From: Adiantum capillus-veneris
Taxonomy: Eukaryota; Streptophyta; Polypodiopsida; Polypodiales; Pteridaceae
NCBI GenBank assembly: GCA_014529385.2
Contig: CM043958.1
Span: forward strand, 156,031,293 to 156,095,292
Direction of reading: 5' to 3'
Length of the DNA stretch: 64,000 nt
Shown here: positions 55,728 through 64,000 of the stretch, one piece after another
How the letters are laid out: each line of letters starts with the position of its first letter
Numbering within the stretch: the stretch's first letter is position 1
Program-made: the position numbers and the translations under genes
The notes under the pieces: generated by a model
The model's input: only the letters and a program-made list of their open reading frames with translations
What the model was told of the DNA's origin: nothing
Databases searched by the model: none

Positions 55728-56750
55728 GGGAAGCCCCAGCTTGAAGAGGCAGCAAGGACACTTGTCAAGTTCCTCCTCATGTTGCCCTCATGGTGTGCCT
55801 GAAACCTATTGGTTGGCCACCCAAGGGGTCCAATGATAATAAAGGATATTTAATTAATTGATTTTGCATTTATCAAGTCCTCTCTCTCAAAGGGGAAATG
55901 GGGACACTTGTCCCAAGGCTATCCCTGTTGCTTGTAATGGCTTCTGCTTGTGATTGGCTAGGCCTGGAGGGGTCCAATGAGCTTCAAGCATGAGCTACAA
56001 GGGGGGGTCGACCCAAGCAAGATAGGGGGGTGCTTAAGGGGTATACTCACCCACACACACTCACAAACACTCTCATTGTGTACTATGCAAAGTGCAAGAG
56101 CTCCCTCTCTTTCTCCAGGCAAGTAGAGGTTGAGAGCCTACACCAACACTCTTGGCTATGGAGTGCAAATCCATCCAAGAGACATGCTTCAATGCTTGAT
56201 CTTGCCATCTATTTCTTCTTCATTACTATGCTATTATGTATGCTAGCACAAGAGTTATGATAAGTGAGGAACTAGCTCTTTCTCGTATGAAATGTTTCTT
56301 CTTCCTCTTCCCTACCCTCATTCCCTGCTAGCTCTCTCCACCTTCGAAGGTGTTTGAGGTCTTGGGACTGAGGCTTGGTATAGTTAAAGCTTTCTTCAAG
56401 TTTAGGTTATGCTATTATGATGATGCATGAAGCTTTCCATCTTCATTGCTTCACCTAGGTCACAAGGAACACAAAGAATGTATTGCAACAAGTCTCTCTT
56501 TATGGGAGAAATCATAATACAAATGCCTATTGGAGGGGGGACCGGCTCCACATAAATCCGGTCCTCAACTATTGTCATGTTCTCTAAATTCTCTCTCTTG
56601 CAAAAGAATTGTCTATGCCAAGTTAACTAATTGCTATGATTATGTTGCTATCTTCAATTATGTCAACCCGCTATGCTCACAAAACCATTTCTTGAAAGTA
56701 CTCTCATTAAATTCCGCTACTCTCAAATTGAATAGGCAAATTCCATTACA
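55143..56750 (+). repeat. 3' LTR of the complete chromovirus
   Basis: 1608 bp, same ends as the 5' LTR. The CA run near 55699-55727 is several units longer than in the 5' copy, and substitutions are scattered. Flanked on the right by AAAAA at 56751-56755. Confidence 0.93.
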
Positions 56751-56755
56751 AAAAA

Positions 56756-57059
56756 TGTAAGTCTGGGATTTTAAGTGCGCTTATTATCTAGGGAATATTT
56801 TGGCATGAAGTGTGAACTTTGGCTCTGCACATGGTTTCTAGGCATTAAAAACAAGTAGAATTTGGTTTTTTTGGGAAACTTGGATGTATAAATGCCAGGT
56901 TAGGGTCATTTTTTGCCTAGAAGGCCTTTCAAAACAACTAACTATTGGTGCAATTTCATAGGATGTACAAACTCTTCCAAAACATACTAAAGTTGATGGT
57001 GACAAGGTTTGGCAAAAATGGGCTCAATCTGGCATAAGAAATGGGCTCAATCTAGCATC
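56756..57059. other. Non-coding leader, continuation of the DNA cut at 47976
   Basis: No gene. Because the chromovirus target duplication links 47976 to 56756, this is the neighbouring DNA of the minus-strand Gag-like fragment before the insertion. GGGCTCAATCT.GCAT occurs twice, near 57020 and 57044. Confidence 0.5.
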
Positions 57060-58640
57060 AGGTGATAGCTTTTTGCAACACTACATCCCGTGAAACCAGA
57101 ATATGATTTGTTTGAGGATGTTACAACCTGTAACCTTTACTTTCAGCATTATAACCAACAAAAATACATTTGACAGCCTTATCATCCAATTTTTTGCGCT
57201 GTGTTTGTGGCATCAAAGCATATGCCAAACAGCCAAAAGCATGCATGTGCTCAATAGAAGGCTTTCTAGCATGCCATGCTTTATATGGAGTAATAGAATG
57301 CAAATCTTTTGTAGGACACCTGTTTACTACATAAGTGGCACACTTGACAGCCTCGAGCCAAAACGAATGTGGTAAAGCTTGACTCTTGACCATATCTTTC
57401 CATTTTGGTAAGAGATTTGTTTTTCCTCTCAGCAACATCATTTTGCTGAGTCGTATACGGCACTGCACATTGGTGTTTTATCCCAGGAGTAGCCAGAAAT
57501 GCATTAAATTCATGAGACATATACTCCCCCCCTCGATCGGAATGGAGGGTGCCCATAGTATATTTTGATATATTTTTAGCCATAGCCAAAAATTGTTTGA
57601 AGCACATAAAAACTTCAGACTTCTCTTTAAGTGGAAATACCCATGCATGCCTGGAGTAATCATCAATGAAAGTCACGGAGTACAGGTAATTGCCCAAGGA
57701 AGGAGTTTGCATGGGCCCACAAACATCACTATGCATAAGTTGCAAGCCGCATGAGGCCTTGACTGAACCATCCTTTGGAAACTTAGAACGCTGCATTTTA
57801 CCCAAAGTACAGCCTTCAAAAACATGTTTGACAGGTGCTTCAAGAGGCGACAAAGAAGCAACCATATCACATTTCTGCAAATGCAGCAAACTAGCAAAAT
57901 TTAGATGATCAAAGCGTGCATGCCAAAGTTTTGCATCTGAAATAGCCCTTGAATCTGCAGTTGCATTTGCAAAATTTTTTCCACACTTGTCATACAAAGT
58001 GAGCTTATACAACCCATGGCACAAAAGTCCAGATGCAACAATTTCATCACCAAAACTGAGATCATGAACTATACATCTGTCATCCACAAATTTGACTACA
58101 AGTCCAAGTCTAGCAGGTGCAAATATACAGACAAAAGATTCTTCTTGATCCCAGGTACATAAAGTGCATCAACAAGTGTGAAAGAACTGCCATTTGCAAC
58201 AAAAAGCACAATCTTTCCAACTCCTTGAACCGAATAAGAGGCATTGTTGGCACAAGTGACTGAATTCCCATGAGGGACATACTCGAGAGAGGTGAACAAT
58301 TCACGATGTGAGGTAATGTTCTTTGTAGCACCACTGTTGAAATACCACACATGTGAATCTGCAACAACTGACATGCATGCATCATGGACAGTAGGATTGT
58401 AAGTGCATTCTGCACTAAAAGCCCATTCTGTATCAACACCAGCATCACATTTTCCTTTTATACAAGACTCAACAATGGCTACATTTGTAGTGGAACCAGC
58501 AATTGTAGTGGAACCACCCTCTTTCTTCTTAGCCTCTTTGGCCTTCAACTTAGGACACTGCTTGATCAAGTGATCATTAGCTTTATAGTAATGGCAACGT
58601 ATCTTCTTTTTGCCCTTATCACCAAAATTTCCAGACGAAT
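57060..58640 (-). pseudogene. Ty1/copia zinc knuckle, protease and integrase, 5' half, minus strand
   Basis: A degenerate zinc knuckle (CHYYKANDHLIKQC, one Cys changed to Tyr) near 58590. The protease active site reads WYFNSGATKNITS near 58330, with Asn in place of the catalytic Asp of D-S-G-A-T. The GAG-pre-integrase segment and finger WHARFDHLN follow, then core Asp in MHSDVCGP (about 57740), Asp in HSDRGGEYMS (about 57525) and Glu in NDVAERKNKSL (about 57430). A frameshift near 57450 moves to SFWLEAVKCATYVVNRCPTK, and the copy ends with ESKGYRL..PQTNHILVSRDVV near 57070. Reverse transcriptase and 3' LTR are missing, but present in opposite orientation at 44163-46046. Confidence 0.85.
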
Positions 58641-58649
58641 TCCTGCCAG

Positions 58650-59079
58650 CCTTCAGTTCTTCTACCTATGCATATGGCTTGACCGGGTCTCTTGAGCTAT
58701 CCATTCTTACCAAATGTGTAGTTGTGCCTCTTTTTACGATAAAAAGCGTTAAAGTTTTTAAGACTGTTAGTTTTTTTCCCATGTAGCTACAAATTCTATA
58801 GTCTCAATTTGTCACATGGTCATATGGCTTGACCGGGTGTGCCATCTTGAGCTATCGATTTTTACCTTTAGTTCTTCTACCTATGCATATGGCTTGACCG
58901 GGTCTCTTGAGCTATCCATTCTTACCAAATGTGTAGTTGCGCCTCTTTTTACGATAAAAAGCGTTAAAGTTTTTAAGACCGTTAGTTTTTTTTCCATGTA
59001 GTTACAAATTCTATAGTCTCAATTTGTCACATGGTCATATGGCTTGACCAGGTGTGCCATCTTGAGCTATCCTTTTTTA
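58650..59079. repeat. 215-bp unit, two tandem copies
   Basis: Copies start at 58650 and 58865 and are nearly identical. Each also holds two versions of a shorter phrase, CATATGGCTTGACCGGGT..CTTGAGCTATC, so that phrase occurs four times (58671, 58821, 58886, 59036). The unit lies where the Gag of the minus-strand copia element should be, and no Gag reading frame is left. Confidence 0.92.
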
Positions 59080-59374
59080 CCTTCAATGGTGGGTAAAATA
59101 GTGGGTCATTACATTTTGAAAAATAGTATGAAAAAAGTGGGTTACTCATTACATAAGAGTATGCACATAAAAGTGGTTACTAGTTTACATAAAATAGTGG
59201 GTCATTACATTTTGTACGAAATCCGTATGAGGGGGGATGGCTCATTGCGAGAACGTCCATATCTTGTCCGTAGGTAGGGGGGTAGGTTAGTAAGTAAGAT
59301 ACCGTACATAGGGGGGTTTCTCTAATCTTGATGCACGCAGGTGACATCCCCCCATTACTAATAGTGAATCCCCC
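59080..59374. other. Non-coding spacer between copia and family-X DNA
   Basis: AT- and G-run-rich, with the phrase AGTGGGTCATTACATTTTG twice (about 59099 and 59189). No gene or clear element border. Confidence 0.4.
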
Positions 59375-60460
59375 GGGAATAAACTACAAGTTTGTATGAA
59401 TCTCAAGCAGGTAAACACTACCACAATAAGAGACAACTATCATGTACCCATCACAAATCATGTGATCAAGAGAGTCATGGGCAAGGAAGCTTATAATTTT
59501 CTTGATGGCTTTTGGGCTACAATTAGCTCACAATAAAGCCAGAGGATTGTCACAAAATGGTCTTTGCAATAAAATGGGGCATATTTGCTTATAGGGTGAT
59601 ACCATTTGGCTTAATCAATGAACTTGTCACATTCCAAAGGTTGATGATTCATGCATTCAAGGAATATCTAAGACAATTCTTAGAAATCTATATGGATGAC
59701 TTGTGTGTGCATTGTCAATAGGTTGAGCACTTGAAAAAATAATAATTTAGAAGTGCAAAACTTATTGCATTTGCCTAAACCCTGAAAGAATGGTCAAACA
59801 CGACAAGTTTTTAGGACACATTGTGTCTAAAAATGGCATTTTTCCAAATCTACAAAAGAAACAAGTGACTTTTTTCTTCCAAGACCCACCAAAATTAGAG
59901 AGGTACAAGCCTCTATGGGCCATTGCGGCTACTACCAAAGGTTTATCTATATGTATGCTGTCATTGCAAAACCTCTCTATGCTCTCACCACAAAATTTGA
60001 GTGGAATGAAGAATGTGACAAAGCGTTTCAACAATTCAAGTAGAGATTAACAAGATCTTCCATATCAATATAAATGCATCGGCCTTTGCACAATTGCGTG
60101 CATATCAGCACAACCTAGAGAGAGCAATATGGATTTTCCAATATGTTACTCTAGTAGACAAGTCAATACTGCAGAGAAAAATTACACGACCATAGAAAGA
60201 GAGGGATTGTGAATGATCTATGCCGTCATAAAGTTTAGGCATTACCTTCTCACAAACAAGTTTGTATTCATTGTGGATCATCATGCACTATTATACTTAG
60301 TGAAAAAACCATGCAATACTAGCCAAATAGTTTGATGGTTCATTATATTGCTAGAGTTTGATTTCACAATAGTAGTTAAGAAAGGGACTACTCATCACAA
60401 GGTGGACCATTTATCTAGATTGATTCATGGGGAAGCACATCGTGGAGCTGACAATGACCT
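59375..60460 (+). pseudogene. Family-X reverse transcriptase and RNase H, plus strand, decayed
   Basis: Starts inside the fingers (VCMNLKQVNTTTIRDNYHVP near 59382), then YNFLDGF, KMVFAIKWGIFAYRVIPFG, FQRLMIHAFKEYLRQ and the catalytic EIYMDDLC at 59686-59703. The connection (HDKFLGHIVSKNGI) and RNase H (NYTTIERE, MIYAVIKFRHYLL, FIVDHHALLYLVKKP, HHKVDHLSRL) follow. Stops near 59535, 59719, 59740, 59776, 60042, 60208 and 60336. The usual LTNAPTTF segment reads LINELVTF. The copy is 5'-truncated and clearly old. It lets the gap in the 20-kb copy be recognised. Confidence 0.8.
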
Positions 60461-62195
60461 GCCAACTCGTATCTTTTCAATATTTAGATGGTGTCAAGGT
60501 GGAGCAAACATGTGATTCCATTGCTCACCATTGGTTCTCTACAGATTGAATGACATCCATAAGTCATTGAAAACATGCTTGCTTATTCTTATAGGATGAT
60601 GGCTATATAAGCTTGGAAAGGAAGGAATACTTAGGCTATGTATAGAGCCATCCGAGAAATAAATGTACCTAAGGCAAGCTCACTTACAAATGTTGGGGAT
60701 ACTCAGGCTATGTGTAGAGCCATCCAAGAAATAAGTGTACCTGAGGCAAGCTCACGTACAAACGTTGTGGATTCACAATGCAAAAAGGAAAACATTACAA
60801 AGACTAATGCGACTTCGGAGGTATTGGCCTCACATGTAGCGTAGTGTCCATGACTATGTTAGTTCATGTGATATTTGTGCAATTCATAATCCAACTGAAC
60901 ATGCTACACTATTCAAAATAGCACAAGAACCCAAGTGGGTAAAAACAATGTGGATTATCTGGAAAAAGGAGCCTTGTCAACAAACATGAGTAGATCTAGA
61001 CTATGTTCAATCTAGAGAGAAGCAAAAACTACGTGATCATTGAAAATCACCGTTATTACAAAGGGATTGATAAGAAATTGTGAATATGTGCCACATAATG
61101 CAAGTATTTTTTTATGATTCTTGAGCAAGCACATGCCGAACCCCTAGGAGGTCACTTTTTGACGGACAAATTGCAATCTGGTGGCAAAACTGTACATGGA
61201 GGCAGAGCAATATGTAAAACAATGTGATAATTGCCAACAAAAAGAACTACATATGCGATGTGATGAAATGCCGTTATGACCAACGATGGTTGCAAGGAAT
61301 TTTGCTAAATGGGGGATATAATTTTTTGGACCTATCTCGCCACCTGTCTATGGAATGCATGCTCAATACATCATAATCACAATAGATTATTTGACCAAAT
61401 GGGTAGAGGCCAACGAGACGCAAAATAATGATGCCATAACAACATCATAGATTTTGTGCGAGAATGTTTTCACTCGATATGGACTTTTGATAGAGATAGT
61501 GAGTGATCGAGGGACTCACTTCATAAACAATATGGTTGACTACTTACTACGAGAATTTATGGTGCTTCATTGAAAGTCCACACCATATCACCCCAAGCAA
61601 ACATGCAAGCTGAGAGCACAAACAAAATCCTATGCATCGTGCTCACCAAAATTTTAAACAAATCAAGGACCAATTGGGATAAAAAACTACACTCAGCTTT
61701 ATGGGCGTATAGGATAGCAGACAAAACAACACTAAATACGACACCTTTCAAATTGGTGTTTAGGATTAATGCCATATTACCCTTAGACTTCTTGATTCCT
61801 GTAGGCTACAAGTTGCACAAGACTTAGGATGGATTGGACACAAGCTTTCAGGTAGACTTGAATAGCTCACTAGGCTAGATGAATCATGACTAAAGGCTAT
61901 TGCAACAATCTGTGCACAAAAATGACAGATCAAAGAATCTCATGACCAACACTTGACAAATAAGGAGTTTAAAAAGGGAGACTATGTGTTAATCTATAGC
62001 TTGAAGCAACACTCCAAGAAATTGAAAGGCATGGTAATGGCCCATTTGTGATCAATGACATATCACCAAGTGGTGTCATACAACTTGTGACACTAGAGGG
62101 AGAGGAGATGCGTAATTGGATCAATGGTTGCAGATTAAAGAAATACCATCTACCTCTAACTGCTAACATTTTGGAGAACTTAGAAGATTCATGAA
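60461..62195 (+). pseudogene. Family-X integrase, plus strand, decayed
   Basis: Pre-integrase segment LYKLGKEGILRLC near 60610 contains a 72-bp in-frame duplication. Then a CDICAIHNP zinc-finger Cys pair near 60870, core D-type segment GPISPP near 61330, TIDYLTKWVEA near 61382, second Asp IVSDRGTHFINN near 61498, and Glu in NMQAESTNKILC near 61606. The C-terminal domain reads GDYVLIYSLKQHSKKLK and ends GCRLKKYHLPLTAN near 62165. Nearly every 100 bp has a stop or shift. The structure parallels those at 1486-3115 and 18009-19730. Confidence 0.8.
60627..60770. repeat. 72-bp tandem duplication in the pre-integrase segment
   Basis: Units 60627-60698 and 60699-60770 differ at about nine positions. 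The length, 24 codons, keeps frame. Each unit encodes an ILRLC(I/V)EPS-type segment. Confidence 0.9.
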
Positions 62196-63310
62196 GCAAA
62201 GGAAAGGAATCAAACATTTCAAGTCATTCAAGAACAAGCAAAGGTGAAGCCATGTTACAAATTTTAAAGCGCAAAGAACGACAAAATCCAGCTCCAATTT
62301 GGCAAATAGAAACACCATCTCCTCCTATCGAAGCAATCCAAATCGATAGTTGGTTGGGAGGTATGGATGTACGCATCAATTTCAGCTTGCCAATGGAACA
62401 CCAAAAAGAGCTTTTGTGGATACTTGAGATCCTGCGAATGCCATGTGATATTCTACATACCTCAAACTATTGAACTCCATTATAGAACCAAAAAAATTTG
62501 AGCTTTGTGCAGCTAACAGAGGAATACTGGTTAGTTTGGGGCAAGACAATGTCTCAATCAATTTTGATGGTATCCACTGTCCACATCAATTCCACATCAT
62601 GGCAGATACAAGTCTTAATGAAGAAATCATCTTGGGAGTTTTGTGGATGCACACTTACAAAGCAGTTCTAGATCGTTCACAAGAAACTCTAAAGTACAAC
62701 CTCAAGGATACATCATATGTTACACCCTTAGCACAAAAAATTCACATTTGGAATGTATAGCCATAGTCCAAGGAGCCAAAGCCAAGCCAAAGCCAACCAT
62801 CGGGCTGCAACATTATCCAAACATCCAAGGGAGACAGGTCAAACAAGTTTGGGTGAATAACTCCATCCTGGAAACCAAGCCAAAACAAATATGGATACGC
62901 AAAGCATTAATCTCCAATCAAATTTTTGAATCAGCCAAGCAAAGCTTTCAAGAAGCTAGAACCCTCAAAACAAGCCAAAACGGTGGACGGGATCCAAACA
63001 GCACCCGAAGGCTTCATCAAGTTCACCCAAGTACAAACGGATTCCCAAATTCACATCAAAAAATCCAACAAATGCACAATAACCGCCATAGAGATGGAGA
63101 ACCAATCAATAAAACCGACAACCATCTTTAGAGTCTCCAACACCAATCGTCAAGTCGATATCCAAAGACAAGCCAAGTCGAGCATCAACCAACCAATAGT
63201 ACTCACTAAACCAACCATCAAGTCTCTAACACCAATCCTCAAGTTGATATCCAAAGACAAGCCAATCCGATCATCAACCAACCAATAGTACTCACTAAAC
63301 CACTAAAAGA
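62196..63310 (+). pseudogene. Post-integrase retropepsin-like ORF, plus strand, decayed
   Basis: After the integrase stop near 62193 the same frame continues (SKGKESNISSHSR) into a frame open from 62252. The retropepsin-like loop is found near 62410 as FVDT followed by a stop and DPANAM in the adjacent frame. The rest, HQFHIMADTSLNEEIILGVLWMHTYKAVLD at 62580-62670, matches the I-L-G-x-x-W-M loop seen at 17.5 kb. The tail has KQVWV and KQIWIRK motifs near 62840-62900. An 89-bp tandem duplication lies at the end. This is the third independent copy of this arrangement in the window. Confidence 0.6.
63133..63310. repeat. 89-bp tandem duplication
   Basis: GATATCCAAAGACAAGCC at 63157 recurs at 63246, and ATAGTACTCACTAAACC at 63196 recurs at 63285, both 89 bp apart. 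It lies at the 3' end of the post-integrase ORF. Confidence 0.9.
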
Positions 63311-64000
63311 ACAGGGGATTTATCTACAAAGACTTTCATTCAAAAAACATAGCCTAGATGAAATCTCGCCAGAAAAAACAATTGAACAATCTATTCAGTG
63401 CCTGCATCTTGCACAGTATAATGTTACCTATTACATCTTCCATAAGCAATATAGGGCCACATTCCACAGCCTTGCATAGAAACACCATATTATATAAAAT
63501 GGGAAATTCTCACTAAAATGGGAATCCGAAACTTTGATCCATCCCACCTGAAATGGGAAAAATCCAATTATGAAAATTTTTAAGACTATTATACACTCAT
63601 TATACACCATGAGTTTTGTTCAAGCACGAGGACATCTTTTTCATGTGTTGAAAGAACTTGTAGAAGAGTGTTTTTACCAGGTTTTTTAGTTTAGAAAAGA
63701 GACTACATCTCATAGGATATGTGTTGTTTATCAACACCTTAAATTCCACAAACATCATAATAAGAGACTAGATCACATATGGTGGACACAAATGTTAAAA
63801 AAAGTTAGATTCAAATCTCAAAGAATCACATAAGTAACAAAAATTTAAAGGGAATGTTGAGTGGTTGTTCACTCCTCAATTGCTAAGATAGATCTATTAT
63901 CAACATCTTATCCTTCTTTGAGGATGCTCATGCTCTATTGAGCCTTTTGAGAAACATGTTTTGGGATATTCACTCTATTCTCATTATTGGATTCCCCTTT
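63311..64000. other. Non-coding 3' region of the family-X copy
   Basis: No gene seen. TAGGGCCACATT near 63450 matches 4411 after the first family-X copy. The rest is AT-rich and probably untranslated or LTR DNA cut by the window edge. Confidence 0.4.

Larger units (their letters stand above)
47977..56750 (+). mobile_element. Complete Ty3/gypsy chromovirus with LTRs and target duplication
   Basis: 5' LTR 47977-49577, primer-binding site 49579-49590, Gag, Pol, polypurine tract and 3' LTR 55143-56750; 8.77 kb in all. LTRs begin TGTCATAA and end CATTACA. AAAAA occurs at 47972-47976 and 56751-56755 as the target duplication. The two LTRs differ by scattered substitutions and a longer CA run in the 3' copy, by eye around 1-2%, so the insertion is fairly recent. 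Even so Gag and Pol have several stops and shifts. A related but older 3' fragment is at 10641-12690. Confidence 0.93.

Overview
This 64 kb window is almost entirely transposable-element (TE) DNA from a land plant with a large, repeat-rich nuclear genome. I see no bacterial genes, no rRNA, no CRISPR array and no clear host single-copy gene. Low GC, spliced genes with GT..AG introns, Ty3- and Ty1-type retrotransposons with tRNA primer-binding sites, and a tRNA-derived SINE all fit a plant. The style of the Ty3-like families suggests a fern or other non-seed plant, but the species cannot be read from the sequence.

Layout. 1-1480: tail of a Ty3 chromovirus and part of its LTR. 1486-4272 (+): 3' part of a second Ty3 family (call it family X), with integrase followed by an unusual second retropepsin-like ORF. 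4273-9640: leader with a 285-bp periodic palindrome, then a Gag-like ORF fused by chance to an integrase tail, then LTR-like DNA. 10641-12690 (+): 3' fragment of the chromovirus found intact near 48-57 kb. 13316-15290 (-): Gag-like/coiled-coil ORFs with a palindromic leader. 17240-20447 and 39586-44152 (-): two halves of one family-X element, split by a nested insertion. 44163-46046 (+): 3' half of a Ty1/copia element. 46050-47976 (-): another Gag-like fragment. 47977-56750 (+): a complete chromovirus with LTRs, primer site, polypurine tract and 5-bp target duplication. 57060-58640 (-): 5' half of a copia element. 59375-63310 (+): a decayed family-X copy.

The most interesting part is a four-level nest at 17-44 kb. 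A family-X element (-) was split inside the reverse transcriptase catalytic YMDD codons by a non-coding LTR element (20448-39580) that still has LTRs, PBS, PPT and a 5-bp duplication. The left LTR of that element was in turn hit by a 12.3-kb DNA transposon (21408-33737). It has 22-bp terminal inverted repeats and a 4-bp target duplication, and the intact right LTR supplies the empty site. This transposon carries a decayed DDE-type transposase gene (+) and, on the opposite strand, two other genes: an FCP1-like HAD phosphatase, and a multi-exon protein with a coiled coil, a RING-like Cys/His cluster and a basic tail. Its introns and intergenic DNA are packed with short palindromes of the form ACCACTT..AGTGGT and include a perfect 78-bp inverted repeat. 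It also holds a 92-bp SINE with its own 12-bp target duplication.

A second theme is that three independent family-X copies (near 3.1, 18.0 and 62.2 kb) all carry a retropepsin-like domain plus W-x-P-K repeats directly after the integrase. The copy at 17-44 kb also has a normal protease upstream of the reverse transcriptase. No gene here looks fully functional. Most reading frames have stops or frameshifts, many consistent with C-to-T decay, and several have short tandem duplications.
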